NCBI RefSeq assembly: GCF_048773025.1
Contig: NC_133546.1
Coordinates: forward strand, 12,852,001 to 12,916,000
From: Camelus bactrianus
Lineage: Eukaryota; Chordata; Mammalia; Artiodactyla; Camelidae
Reading direction: 5' to 3'
Length of the DNA stretch: 64,000 nt
Position numbers and translations under genes: made by a program. Positions 1-11,945 of this stretch are shown here, in pieces (position 1 is the first letter of the stretch; every line of letters starts with the position of its first letter). The notes below the pieces were generated by a model that was not told the DNA's origin, did not search any database, and saw only the letters and a program-made list of their open reading frames with translations.

Positions 1-179
1 TGAGTAAGGACTTTTTTTATTGTCTCCATTTTACTGATAAGAAAACAGAAACTGATTTTTTTTTAAATGACTTCCTGAGCTTCCAAATTTAGTAACTGAT
101 AGAAATCAGGTTCTATTTTAGTAACTTTGGCTCCAAATTCCATAATTTTTCCAGGGCAGCAGAAACTGTTGGGGCTACC

Positions 180-295
180 TCATTGCATAAAAGAGAAGAA
201 TGATGGTCTGGGAAAATGAGTGACTTGCCCAAGGTCATCACAGAGCCAGCTCTCAGCACAGTCAGCCCTGGACTGTCCCCTGGCTCCTGTTCAGT
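180..295 (+). mobile_element. MIR fragment
   Basis: GAGTGACTTGCCCAAGGTCA followed by CACAGAGCCAGCTCTCAGC is the MIR core. A further MIR-like piece (CATTTTACTGATAAGAAAAC) lies at about 25-55. Old SINE fossil. Confidence 0.6.
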
Positions 296-1629
296 GATAT
301 GTTCATCTTGTCACAGTTTCTCCTCCCAGTTCCCAACATTAATGTAGGCATTTGTTAGTTTTGTCACATGGTTTAGATTGCATTTTCATATTTACCATGA
401 CGTAGTCCTGTGTGAGGCTCATTGTGTGTGTAAAACAAACACAGGAAGGAAAGCGCTGTGTGGGGAAAGCCTGATTTATAACATCAAATTTTGGAGGAAT
501 GCTTTTCCCTGTATTTTCAATCTGCTTCTAATGGAATTTCAATCTTGGAGTGAGTCTAGTTTCCATATGGATCCCCTTAACTAATAGCAATAACTGATAA
601 TTTATTCCGTTCTAAGGAATTCACATTGTTTTCCTATAATATTTCAGATGGTTCATTTAATTAGGAAAATTTTATCCTGTCACTTGTAAATCATAGGAGA
701 GAATACTGAGAGCCCTTTGTCCCCCAGCAGACAGCTTTCCTCAGAGCGGCCGCTGGACCTGAAATTCCCACCTGGATGCTCATCCCGTGTAATCACTGTC
801 AGAAATGATCAGTAGAAAGTAAAAAATACACATGCTTCCTGAGAATGGGGAACACACTAACCCTTGAGTGCCCCATTTTAATTTGGCAGATTTGACCACC
901 AACCCACAGAGTTACTGGGATATAGGCAGGTTTATTCTTACCAAAGAAAGTTCTAGAGAGTTGTTTTTCCTAGAGATTCACATGAAATAACCATAAAATG
1001 CAGATTCCTATAAGCCTCGGAAGTCAAAATCTTTTGAAGCTGAGACCGGAATTGCATTTATAACAAACAACCCAGGTGAGTCTTACACACAATAAGTTGA
1101 GAAATTTGATTTAGGAAACAGCCGTTAGTGATGAGTGTGCTGTGTGGGATGCGGCAGGAGGGGCCATGGCCGTCCCCGTCCCCTTGGCATGGAGGTGGAA
1201 GGACTGGGACTAACTCTGCTCCACACAGATTCCTCAGATCTCACCATAGTCAGAAGGCTTGGCAACTTTTCCAATGAAAACATATAGAATTCAAGGAGTC
1301 CAGCTCACTGGTAGACGTCTTCCCTCCGTGCCTGTTAGCTAATTATTACAGAGTACGCATCTGTTAGGTACTAGACCAGATGTGGTAAACAGCCGTTGAT
1401 CACTGTTTTAAAAACCCTATTAGGTTTAATTAAGTATCTACAACCCTGAAAGGTAACAAGGTGATGATTTCTACTTTTTAAATTCTTGCTTTAAAAAATC
1501 CTGTACTTCTCTACTAGAAGTTAAGAAGGTAGGCTGCCTGCTGAGTTCTGCTGGACTGTTTTCCTTTCCACCCAGTCAGTTTTGATTGGAAGGGGAGAAG
1601 CAAAATGACAGCAATAATAACATGGTGTG

Positions 1630-1800
1630 TTTGCGTGTGTGTGTATGTGCGTGTGTACATATACACATACACCTATGCACACATCGATACCACTTTGTTA
1701 TCTTGTCATTTTGTTTGTTTCTGAACTTCCAAGTTCAAAGCTCTAGTTTGAATGTCAAGTTCAAAGCTCTAGTTTGTGTGTGTATACACACACTATCATT
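1630..1800 (+). repeat. TG-rich microsatellite and short tandem copy
   Basis: GTGTGTGTGTATGTGCGTGT at 1636 and GTGTGTGTATACACACAC at 1776. Between them the 21-bp unit CAAGTTCAAAGCTCTAGTTTG occurs at about 1731 and again at 1755; a third, weaker copy (CAGTTCAAAGCTCTGGTGGG) is at 2951. Confidence 0.8.
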
Positions 1801-1856
1801 TTAAAGACTATCACAAAATGTGTTTTGTACAAACACTAAATGACAGCTTTTTGGGT

Positions 1857-2659
1857 GAAGGAGCATGAATAGAGAGGCTTGACTCTAACAGGATGAAAAC
1901 TAACAGTCCTAGGACCCCTAATTCCTTTAGCACTTACTGCAGAACATTCAGGGAGCTGTTTTAGAACATTGTGAGTTTGAAATGGAAGCTGGTAACTTCT
2001 CTGTACACCAGATTGGTCTAATCCACTGAGATTAAGGATTTTTTTTTTTTTCCTGGTTGCTTCATGATTCAGATACCTGCTTTATCTATCATGAATTAGA
2101 CTTTATTCAGCTGGATGTGTTGAGCACCTACTGTGTGCAGGCTGAAATAGACAAACCTTGTCATTAATATATAGTTTTAAAAGCCTTCTTTAGGGGTGGA
2201 GTGAATTACCAGCAATGTAATTATGGGTTACAGTGGTGAGAAGTAGATAAAAGGAGACTCTAGGAGGCCTTTTTAGAGACAGAGATTTTGAAATTTTGGA
2301 ATGGTAGCAGGAGTGGGTAGGAGGCACTATAAATGTAAATGTGTGAAGAAAGGCACGGAGGAGAGAATGGGAACAGACGTGGTGTGCAGCAGTGAGGGGC
2401 TCTTATATAGAGGATCAGTGCAAAAAAGACATAATGAGGTCAGTCTAGTTATGGGGAAGCCCTTAAAACAGACCAAATGATATGAATTTTATATTTTTGG
2501 CAATCAAGTACCCCAAAATGATTCTGAAGTAGTAAAAAATGATTTACTGGACAAAAAGCATTTTGAATGTATAACGAAGAATAGAGGTCTGTAAATGTAT
2601 TACAGTCCCATTGGAATATCCCACCAAGTACTTTGTTGGAGATTGATAATTCTAAAATA
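1857..2659 (+). repeat. Copy A of a 0.8-kb direct duplication
   Basis: This stretch matches 15517-16315 from end to end in the same orientation, roughly 90% identical by eye. One 210-bp block (2295-2510 against 15955-16170) is about 96% identical. Both run from GCATGAATAGAGAGGCTTGA-like to GGAGATTGATAATTCTAAA-like sequence. Part of it (TGTTGAGCACCTACTGTGTG onward) resembles L2, but the two copies are far more alike than separate L2 insertions would be. It is either a segmental duplication or two copies of one younger repeat. Confidence 0.8.
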
Positions 2660-3289
2660 CATTTGTATTTTTAGAATTAATGTTTTTGTTTACATGAATT
2701 AAAGAATATTTACATTTTCACTTTTTAACTTATGTATACATTTTTCAAGTAAAGTATAAACTTAACATTTCAGAATTACCACTTTAGATTATTATTTTAG
2801 AATTTAAATATTTTCGATTTGTAAGGGCTATGTACTGTTCAGAATATATTTTCAATTAGCTCTTTGCAAAAGTTTTAAAACCACTCTCTCTCAAAACATA
2901 TTTTCAACAACAAATGAATTTAAAAGCTGTGAAAACTGAACTGAACTCCCAGTTCAAAGCTCTGGTGGGAAGCATCAGAAACATTTGAGGCATGATGGGG
3001 TACATGAGGGAACATGAATGTACAAAATTTTACTTTGGAAGTAACCTGCATAAAAAATAAGGGTTTCAGAAGCAATCTTTAGCTTATCTACAAAAAAAGC
3101 AATTCCTCAGGGTCACAGGAATTCACATGCTGCTTACTTTGTGACAGGCCCGTCACAAATGGCTGCTCTATTTGACATATTCAGGATGGTAAGAGCTGAG
3201 AGTTGCATTTTTTGTAGTTTTAGTCATCACATGACCTAATTTCCATGGCATGAACCATCTGGCAATCTCAGATTCCTTGGGCGTTTTAA
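2660..3289. other. Upstream intron, AT-rich
   Basis: AT-rich, with no repeat or exon recognised. It becomes sharply GC- and CpG-rich from about 3325. Confidence 0.6.
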
Positions 3290-3574
3290 AGAAAGTTGCC
3301 GGTCCTTAATGTTGCATAAATCCCCGGTTCGTACGGAGCGTCTCCCAGGATTAGCAGCCCCGGCGCGCGGCGCGCCGCTCTCCGCCCCGCCGGCTCGCAG
3401 CACCTCTTCCGGCCCCGCCGCGCTGTGGTCTGGCTCGGGGCGCGCGGCAGGCTCGGCGCTCGCACAGTCCACATCCTGCCTCCCCGCTGGCACAGCTCTG
3501 TGATTTCATTGGCCAGCTCTGGAGGAAGATGAACGCTACTAGTTCTGTTTCCTTCTGATGCTGCTCTGACACAG
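3290..3574 (+). promoter_or_regulatory. SYNE1: CpG-rich block against E1; candidate internal promoter
   Basis: About 150 bp (3327-3476) hold roughly 26 CpG dinucleotides, while the kilobases around it are AT-rich and CpG-poor. It includes a GC-box core (CCGCCCCGCC at 3382-3391), an ETS-like CTTCCGG at 3406 and, upstream, a TATA-like GCATAAAT near 3314-3321. It lies 100-250 bp 5' of E1. Methylation-free CpG clusters in mammals usually mark promoters. A nesprin-1 beta isoform of about 3,300 residues has been described; E1 to the C terminus is of roughly that size by my approximate count. The promoter role and the isoform link are inference. Confidence 0.5.
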
Positions 3575-3793
3575 GGAGTGGGGGCAATGTTTCCTCAGGA
3601 GCTGGCTCAGAAAATCAAGGGCTACCAGGAGCAGATCGCCTCTTTGAACTCCAAGTGCAAGATGCTGACCATGAAAGCCAAGCACGCCACCATGCTGCTG
3701 ACGGTGACCGAGGTGGAGGGGCTGGCGGAGGGGACGGAGGACCTGGACGGGGAGCTCCTCCCCGCGACCTCGGCCCACCCCTCTGTGGTCATG
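3575..3793 (+). CDS. SYNE1: SYNE1 exon E1 (73 codons)
   Basis: Acceptor ...gctctgacacag, then GGAGTGGGG; the donor is ATG|gtaagt. Phase 0 at both ends. It encodes GVGAMFPQELAQKIKGYQ..., a spectrin-repeat helix with MLTMKAKHATMLL in the middle, and ends in an acidic stretch (AEGTEDLDGELLP) before SAHPSVVM. The core matches human nesprin-1. Its GC content and CpG density are higher than in most later exons, and it sits about 100 bp downstream of a CpG-rich block. The first in-frame ATG is at 3587 (GAM|F); upstream this frame stays open only to a TGA at 3530. If transcription starts in the CpG block, ATG 3587 would be the natural start of a short isoform. A 9-codon upstream ORF starting at ATG 3529 lies in another frame. 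Confidence 0.95.
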
Positions 3794-4878
3794 GTAAGTC
3801 AGGGTCCAGGCCGGTTTGCTGGGCGCCTTTGCGCTCTCTTCTGACTATCCCTCGGCTGGTGGCTTCAGGTTCCCCTCTCCGAGGCTTATTTCAGGGAGCA
3901 GTGCTGTGTCTTATAGACTAGAAGTGAGGAAACGTCCCCTTAATACTGACCACATTTGGGCCAAGGGCAATCTTTGACACTGTAAACAGTGACAGTTGAA
4001 ATGAAACTGTTTGTTTGAGATTCCTGAATTACTTAATGTGCTGAAGGTCGGCCTGCATTTGTTTAAATTTTAACAGTAATACTCAGGGACTCTGAAATTC
4101 CTTTGCACAGTTCTCTAGTTTTCTTGGCGAATTAGAGAATCATACTGCATATATTTTGTGTGTGTTTTTACAGCTAAAGCCCTGGCTGATTAGATATGTT
4201 TGTGTATTCGGTTGTATAAGTGTTTAAAAAATATAGAAAAAAAAATATTAGAAAAATAAGAGAATAGAAAATCCAAAGTTTAACTTTGGTTTAAAATAAA
4301 TAAGTTCCATTATTTTCTGTCTGCAACATTAGTCCCCCATCACTTTGCATCTAAAACGCATTAATTATTTTGGTAACTCAGTGTTTTCCATTGCTGTGTA
4401 TTTTTCACACATGTGTGCTCTGCCTTGGGCAGTGTGTAACCAACTATACCCGGACTCTTTTGGGAATATATTACTTTGGGTGCATTTCTCTCCCTAGAAT
4501 ATTAGGAATTTGAAATATCCACAAAAGCTCAAGCTTTATTTCATAGACCCTTCTCTTATGATTTATGATTTTAATTATTATTTTTAAAGATACAAACAAT
4601 CAAGAAAAGGAAAATAAAGAAATATTTAATCAACAACTAAACTGTATAATATGACATGCACCCCCTACCCCGGTTTGTTTTACAAATGATTCCTAGCATC
4701 ACATTCGCCTGAAGACAAAACTTTTAAATACTCGCACAGAATTTGTATGTAAATTTGGGTCTCAGTAATTCTAACCTTTGTTGTATAATTACCTCTGTTT
4801 TGAGCTGTGCCCCAACCAGGTCTTTTGTTAACATAGCTAACCTATTTTCATGTCTTTGGGCAACATTTTATGTGACAG
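3794..4878. other. Intron E1-E2 (1.1 kb)
   Basis: AT-rich intron with no element I can name. It begins with GC-rich sequence that tails off from the CpG block. Confidence 0.6.
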
Positions 4879-5019
4879 ATGACTGCAGGTCGCTGTCACA
4901 CTTTGCTGTCACCTGTCACTGAGGAGTCTGGGGAGGAGGGAACCAACAGTGAGATTTCCTCTCCACCTGCCTGTCGCTCCCCTTCACCCGTGGCTAATAC
5001 AGATGCTTCTGTTAACCAG
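4879..5019 (+). CDS. SYNE1: SYNE1 exon E2 (47 codons, Ser/Pro/Glu-rich linker)
   Basis: Acceptor tgtgacag|ATGACTGCAGG; donor CAG|gtaccg; phase 0-0. The peptide runs MTAGRCHTLLSPVTEESGEE... to SPSPVANTDASVNQ. It has no heptad pattern and no spectrin-type Trp. It is rich in Ser, Pro, Glu and Thr, with S-P dipeptides at LSP, SSPP and RSPSP. That makes it a disordered linker between repeats and a plausible phosphorylation site cluster for proline-directed kinases (inference). The order matches human nesprin-1, where this block follows ...HPSVVM and precedes DIAYYQ. Skipping it would keep the frame. Confidence 0.95.
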
Positions 5020-6029
5020 GTACCGCCCACTTGGCATTCTTCTAGCTAAGATCTCTGAACGGATGCAGGACTCCATTCTCTGTTCTTACTAGACTGTGGA
5101 TATGAAACTCAGATTTGGAGCAACAGACCGTTAACGTTAGGTGTGATATTGCACAGACTCTGACTGTCATGTGAGACCAATGCTGGCTTAGCACAGCATC
5201 TCTCTCAGGCTACTGAAATGAGATGAGACGAGAGAAGAAATTAGGTCACGGAAATTATAGCTGGAGAAGGCCCTGTTTTAAGGCATTATGGCTTTAGTTT
5301 TAACAGCTGTCTGTGATGGAGTACTGCATCCTAACAGAAAATGAAATGTTTGTGTCACCCTTGTGGAATAACGTGATTCTATTGCTGTTTTAACATCCAT
5401 TGAAGATAGTTTTGACACTTGGCAGCTCAGATTTTGAAGATAGAAAATTTATGTTCACTATTATCATGCTTTTTTCTTTATTAACTAATGTCAACAAATT
5501 TAAAAGCTGTCTCTCAGTATATGTATGTTGGAATGCCTAAGTAGATTTGAAATTTTTACTTATTTTTCAATAATCTTAAATTTTATTTCCTATAAAATGG
5601 GGATAATACTTTGTTGTTATGACAGATTATACCAAATTAAATATGTCAAAAAGTTTTCATGAAAAATATTGGATAGAAATCAAAAGGATGCTTTTACAAT
5701 AGCCAAAATTGTTTAATGCATGTTGAGTAATACTTTCTTTTTTTCCTTTAGCCAAAACAACCAAAAAAAAATTTTTAACTACCTTACTATGAAATTACTC
5801 AAGAAGTTGAGATTTATTATCAAGGAAGAAGCGTTGACAGAGCAAATGTTCTATAAGCACTATTACAAATCAATCATGTTATTTTTATTTTAAAGCAGAA
5901 GCATTGAAAAGAAGGATTTCTGTGATAAAGAGGACCCCTCTCCACCCCTCCAAAAAGGAAAATAAAATCATGAAACCTTTAGATAAAACAATTCTCTTGG
6001 TAAAAGTCTATATAGCTATAGGGAAGGTA

Positions 6030-6185
6030 TGAGTTCATTCATTCATCAGATACATGGTGAGCACCTGCTTGCCATGAAATCTTGTGCTGGGTCCCAGAGT
6101 CACGGTCCTTGCCCTCAAGCATCTTGTAATTTAGAGAGAAAGGCAGCCATAAGATGAATAATAACAAAAGTGATGAAAAGAAATT
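6030..6185 (-). mobile_element. L2 3'-end fragment
   Basis: CATTCATTCATCAGATACAT, GGTGAGCACCTGCTTGCCAT and CCTTGCCCTCAAGCATCTTG match the reversed L2 3' terminus. Confidence 0.65.
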
Positions 6186-7951
6186 AAAAAAAAAAAAGAA
6201 GAAGTTTACAGTGTTCTGGAGGATTTAGGAAGCTGTTCTCCAAATTCTGATTTTCAGACATGAATTGCTCTTCCTTTGATGATGTGTTCTTCCCTGTGGT
6301 CACAGATGTCATTAGAATCATAGAAATATGGCTAGAGTCAGCTTTCTGTTGTGTAAGAGAAATGTATCGTCTATAAAATGCTTTATGTTCTTAAGTTTTT
6401 CAAGCTGAACACTGCCCTTTGGACGAACACTGTGGGAAGAATACCCCTTTTAGAGAATTATGTCTTGATGCTACATCTTGTGAAGTGTCTTTCCATGTAC
6501 AGGTGAAAGTGTTCTGTAAGTGATAAAACACGCAAAAGTATTATGATTACTAAGTGTCTAGCTCAATCAAATCCCAAAATTATAAGCAAGATTGTGCTTT
6601 GTTCTAATCCCATTTTGATAACCTTTCCCCATCATGGGAAACCATCAATTAAATCACATTGTGAACCTAAAATACTTTATATGTGTAACTGCAAACTAGG
6701 AAAAGAAAACATCTTTCTTTAGTTCATGTCAGACAGCTATACTCATAGGAAGCTGTTAGAAAGCAAAAATATCATGCTTGGTGTTCCTCAAACAAGGCAA
6801 CCCCAACATCACAGTCCCATTATTCTTGTCCAGTGATATAAGCCAGTGGAAAATGAACAAATACTGCAACGTGGCCAGTGATGCTTGGGTTTACAATATT
6901 TTCTCTTGAAACTGAGGTGAACATCTAGAATTCCGAGAAGTTCCAGTTTGCAGACTCAGAACCCTGTACAAAATGTACACAGCTGTTTCAAGGAGCAGCC
7001 AAATATAACTGCTTTATAAAATCGCAGCTGTTAAAAAAAAAAGGCTGTGTGCTTGCTGCTTCTGTAAGGAGATCTTCATTATGTAACTAACGGACTCCCC
7101 CCACAGTCAGCGTGTTCTGTCTCTGATGGTAGCTATTAGCTGAAATGTGATAACAGTTTAGTTTACTTGAGGATAGAGATAATGAGGCGGCCCCAGAATT
7201 TGCTGCTGGCTTCATGATCCTATTAAAAATGAGCCAGGTCTTGGGCTTCTCAGAAGAGTGCAGGGAAGTAGAAATTTGAAAAGAGCAGTGTTGTAATGGG
7301 GAGAATCCCAGGCTCCAGGTGAGGAGCTCAAAATGGGTCCCGGCTCTTCCTCCTCTAAGCTGAACGTACCTGGAAAGTCCCTCATTTGTAATGGAAGCAA
7401 CGCTACTTAAGTCACAAAATTGTGAAAGTTAAATGTGATGTTAATTTTGCAAGAACACGTTAGGCTGGAAAATGCTAATCAAATAGCAGCGGTGCTTTTC
7501 CATATTAATTACTTAGGTACCTGCTGGGTAATGGCTCTCATAACTTGGGCACATAAGCAACGGGAGACATATTTCTAAGGGTGGTTCCTCGCTATGCCAT
7601 ATATTGCCTTTATTTAGTGGTTACTTAGGACTGATTGCTTTGTTTTATTGAATCTACATGGTCCTCAAATAGATGCAAATTATTAATCTACAAAAGGTGA
7701 TATATTTTCAAAATATGTTAAGAAACCAAGAGTTGTCATTCCTGTCTAATAAGCCTCATACACACACAAGCCAGAAAAAAGTTTTTGTAACAAATTAATT
7801 TTATTCTTTTGTGGGCCCTTCTTTATAAGAGAGTATTTAATTTAAAATTTTGACTTTAAAGCAACGTTTTGCTTTTCCTTTTGGGGAGCAATCACACCCC
7901 CTTCCACGTATGCAAAATAATAGAGTTTACAAAAGTGCTTTTACACATTCA

Positions 7952-8073
7952 GTTTTTTTGGAGGGGGGAGCCAGTTAGGTTTATTTGTTATTTATTATTA
8001 ATTATTTTAATGGAGGTACTGGGGACTGAACCCAGGACCTCGTGCATGCTAAGCTGAGCTGTTCCCTCCCCCT
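7952..8073 (-). mobile_element. Vic-1-type tRNA SINE (camelid)
   Basis: Reverse-oriented copy: T-rich tail at 7952, body GGAGGTACTGGGGACTGAAC (B box on the other strand), GCATGCTAAGCTGAGCTG and CCTCCCCC at the end. The A-box part is shortened compared with the copies at 31049 and 56285. Confidence 0.85.
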
Positions 8074-8214
8074 ACATATACAATTTTTAATGAACGTATA
8101 TGCCTGCCTGTTATTTGCCAAACAGCACATGATAGACTCAGGATTAGTGATACTTCCGTGGTTTTTCATAGTCTGTGTGAAAGCAGGCGGTGATGACACT
8201 AGCGTGGGAGAAAT

Positions 8215-9990
8215 GCCCTGATGGTGGGAAGCCCAGCATTAAGGAAGGACACAGAGTAAGCAGCTAAAAAGGCTGGAGTTCAGTGGGTCAAGGATGCCCC
8301 CCTTTAGTTTTAAAGCAGTGCAAGTTAGGTACAGTTGGAGTGTCCTAGAGTGATGTGAAGTCTTTCAGGCAGAAGGAAGCAAAGATAGGAAGTTTTTCAG
8401 GCATCAGGAAGGAAGATGGCCCATCAAGGCAACTGCAGATAATATCAGTATAACTGGAGAAACATAGATTTGGAAGAGGAGGTAGGAGGAGAAATGAGAT
8501 GGAGAGGGATCCAGGAGACACATGTGATGGACCTTGAATCCCACACAAAAGAATTTGAACTTTGTCTGGAAGCTAATAGTTAACCAATGAAGGAATTTAA
8601 CTAGAGCCTCTGCATAGAAGTGAGTTTTAGAACAGATTCTGAGTCAGCGTGGAGAATGGAGATTGACACATCCTGAGCCAGGAAAGCTAGCAAGGGACTG
8701 AAGCTGCACACTCTGATGCCTGGTCCAGACTAGTGATGTGAATGAGAGAAACAGCGGGGAAACGTTGGCAACCTGGACAGCACCTCCCCACGTCAACAAG
8801 GCAGCCTCTTCTCTGTTAGAATTACTGTAGCCATGCGGACACAGGGTCTAGTCTTACCTACCTTCTGGTTGGCAAGAGAAGCCACGAGTCGGGATTCTTA
8901 TGAAAGCTCCCTCTCTGGATAAAGAGAAATTTTAAACAATTTAAAACACTGGATAAACCCAGTTAAATGTATGCAGGCTAGAGTCAGCCTGCAGGCTGCC
9001 AGTTTGCAACCTGAGAATTAGGAAGTTGTTGCTGTAATGTGAACTTGAACCAGTGCTTTGGCAAGGGTATGCGTCAATAGAACCTTATCCTTACATAAGC
9101 ATTGGGTGGTCGGGGAGGGAAGAAATAGAGAATAATTCCCAAGTTAGGTGATTAGAAGTTCTGTTTATTGAAAGATGGATAATACTTTGTCATTTTTCCT
9201 AAATCCATTTCTTCTTCTGGATGTTTTTTTGGAAATACTGAGTTTGAAGAGACTGTTGGATAAACATGGACAGCTGGATATGTGAGTCTGGAGCTTATAA
9301 ATACAGCTAGGGTTTAAGAATGAGTGGGGGAAAAAAAAAACCGAACTACAAAAGAGAAAGACTGAATCACTAGAGAGCTGGGAGGAGAACAGAGAAATCA
9401 AAAGGAAAGTGTTTCCAAAGACAGATGGTTATTGCATTGAATGCTACTGAGACATCAAGCAAGAGATCTGAAAAATAATCATTTTCTGTTACAGAAAACG
9501 GCCACTGATGCCTGTGGCAAGAGCACTTTCAGTGGAGTCACTAGAATCAAACCCCAATCGGGCATTTAGAGTGTGGATTCAGGGTGAGAAAGTGTACGTG
9601 TCGAGTGTAAACAACCATCTCCAGAAACTGGATTATGAAGCGAAAGGGAGAAAAGGAAGAAATGATGATTATGAATATGTGTGCAAATGTGCTTGTGTGC
9701 GACGACCCGTCACATTATGCTTGGTAGGGCTTTCTAATACATGATATCCTGCAAGAAAAAAACCCCAGAAAAGTGTTTGTAGCTGTTTTCAGATGGAAAA
9801 GATTTGACTCTACTTATCTGCATAGGAGAAAGTCAGTGGAGAGGGAGAGGCTGTTAATGGTTCAAGATCCTTGAGAAAGCAAAGATAGATGAGATTGTGG
9901 AAGTAGGTAGGAGGGTCATCCTTAATTAAGATGATAGAAAGCATGAGCTAGAGGTGAGTCTGAATAGAGACAGACTTTTGAGAAGTTGCA
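8215..9990 (-). mobile_element. L2 LINE fragment, interrupted
   Basis: Long purine-rich stretches (GGAAGGAAGATGGCCCATCA, TTTGAACTTTGTCTGGAAGC, GAATGCTACTGAGACATCAA) track the L2 body in reverse. The middle (about 9480-9800) does not match, so it is likely two pieces. Boundaries are approximate. Confidence 0.5.
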
Positions 9991-10429
9991 GGATTATCTC
10001 AGTGGCTTTGACTGGTTGCGTGAGTGTGTGCATGCATGCATGCACCTGTATTCTGGAAAGAAAAGTTGGATTGAGTCATGGTTAGGGTTTTCCAAGTGAC
10101 TGAAGCAGAGGTTAAAGGGGCAAAGGAAACACAGATGTTGGCAAGAGCAGTGTTTATGTAACTTAGACGCAGCCAGAAATGTACTCAGGGTGAATCAACT
10201 CAGTAATGTCAGTCTATCATGTGCAAGGGGCTGAAGCGGGGGAGGATGAAGGGATATAAGCCTGTTAAGGACTCGAAAACACCCAGGTAATCTACTCAAG
10301 TTGAGTGACAGGGTTGGGAATGGAAAAGAACCAGTCTCCATGTTCCAGTCTCATCAGTAAGCGATGGGGACTCATCTGGAAGCCTCAGCAGCAGCAGCAG
10401 CAATGAAATGGGTAGAAGGTCTCATGGCC

Positions 10430-10590
10430 ACTCAAACGGCACTTTACTGAATTCTCAGAACCACCCAGTGGTGTTCAGACGAGGGAACCGATGCGTGAGA
10501 TGTGTGACTTGCTCCAATTATACAGCTCCTTAGGAGGAGAGTTTCCCCTGGGATCTCAGGTGTCCCGACCCCTCAGGTGTCAGAGTCCTG
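10430..10590 (+). mobile_element. MIR fragment
   Basis: CTCAGAACCACCCAGTGGTG, CAGACGAGGGAACCGATGCG and GTGTGACTTGCTCCAATTAT follow the MIR order. Confidence 0.5.
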
Positions 10591-11565
10591 CCTGGACTCA
10601 CTCTGCTACACGACCCTGATCCAGACCCCCGAGAACCAGGCTCCTTCCTGCTACTGCCTGGTCTCCCAGGTGTCAGAGGACATCTTCCGTACTTTTAACC
10701 AAGACATTATCATCAATAAGGCTCAGGTTTTTTTATCTTAAACAGTGCAGCTGAGAAAGTGGTGAACTTTATAATAGCAATTTCCAGAATATAATAGCAA
10801 TTCCCAGAAAATTACTCCCCAATTCAATTTCTGTGAATATACTTATAAACAACCATAGAAACAATTAAAAACACATGAATTATTTGTCTTGATAGAGTAG
10901 ATTCCATTATCAATCCTAATGTAATGTGTAATGTTACTTATTACCCAAGAAATAAAAAATAGTAAAAGCCTCATTTTTCAGCCTTCACTTTGACTCTTTT
11001 TTGTGTACTTCCAGGAATTGAATAAAAGGAAATCTCTTTGTTTCTTAGAGACATTAAATTTTCCCCTTATTTAATATTAAAATATTTAAATTAATTTCTA
11101 TGAATAATGAACTCACAAATATTGAAAGCCTGACTATATCTGAAAAATTTTATATAAATCAAGTGTTTTTAAAAATTATTCAAAACTTTAATCAATACAT
11201 TAAACAGCATTTTAGGAAATAGATCATTTAGACTCTCCTGTTTGCTATACTGGTTAATTGGTCTTTAAATATGTATACCAGTTAAATTCTTTGTATTTCC
11301 ATCTTACCAAGTATAAAATAGGAAAGAGTTTTGGCAACTTGAAATTTTGTGTTTTTTTTTTTATATGAATGAAAAATTCTAAAGGAACTGCAGTGTGCTT
11401 TCATATGATCTTCTTGTCATGAGAGTTAACTTAATTCAGTAGTTGGTAGCCTCTTGGGACAGGTATGAATCCTAACCCTTTCCTACACATGACAAGTAGT
11501 ACCCAGAGCGTGTTAACTGAAACTTGGCTTCCTCTAGAATCGAACACTGTGCTTTGCACCCACAG

Positions 11566-11733
11566 GACATCGCTTATTACCAAGCCTTGTCTGCTGAGAG
11601 GTTGCAGACGGATGCAGCAAAGATACCGCCCGGCACGTTGCCATCCCAGGAGCTGTATGAGCCAGGACTGGAGCCGTCTGCTACTGCTAAGCTGGATGAT
11701 TTGCAGCGCTCTTGGGAAACCTTAAAGAATGTA
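11566..11733 (+). CDS. SYNE1: SYNE1 exon E3 (56 codons)
   Basis: Acceptor gctttgcacccacag|GACATCGCT; donor AATGTA|gtaagt; phase 0-0. It begins DIAYYQALSAERLQTDAAK and ends DDLQRSWETLKNV, whose central Trp is the usual core residue of a spectrin-repeat helix. A Pro/Gly-containing loop (IPPGTLPSQELYEPGLEP) separates the two helical parts. The loop differs somewhat from human as I recall it, while both helices are nearly identical. The 6.5-kb intron before it is the second longest between exons here (E4-E5 and E7-E8 exceed 7.8 kb); the intron after it is only 212 bp. Confidence 0.96.
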
Positions 11734-11945
11734 GTAAGTCTTCAAAGTGTGTAATTGTTCAAGCCCACCAGACACCGATTACCTTGGCGATAGTCTTGTG
11801 AAATAAATGTGTAATGTTTACACATCCCATACACAGTTGAATACCCTCTGTTGAGTCACAGAGGTGAAGCAGTGAAGAAAGGAGTGTTGTAATCTAGAAG
11901 ATAAGGGGCTGGGAAACATTTAGTAATATCCCTTTCCCTCTTTAG

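Larger units (their letters stand above)
1..1856. other. Upstream intron, distal part
   Basis: No exon is recognised. It holds MIR pieces (25-55, 180-295) and the TG microsatellite. A CCCAG|GTGAG donor-like site at 1076 has no acceptor or nesprin-like peptide before it. The rest is AT-rich sequence with no family assigned. Confidence 0.6.
5020..11565. other. Intron E2-E3 (6.5 kb)
   Basis: Contains an L2 end (6030), a Vic-1 SINE (7952), decayed L2 (8215-9990), a MIR (10430) and a CAG run at 10388-10402. 10700-11450 is AT-rich with nothing recognised. Confidence 0.6.

Noticed and set aside
1021-1080. CCCAG|GTGAG donor-like site suggesting an exon upstream of E1
   Set aside because: No acceptor with a pyrimidine tract and no nesprin-like peptide in any frame before it.
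3351-3587. GC-rich open frames on both strands over the CpG block
   Set aside because: Low stop density from GC composition, Arg/Ala/Pro-rich, no recognisable domain, and they overlap the candidate promoter.
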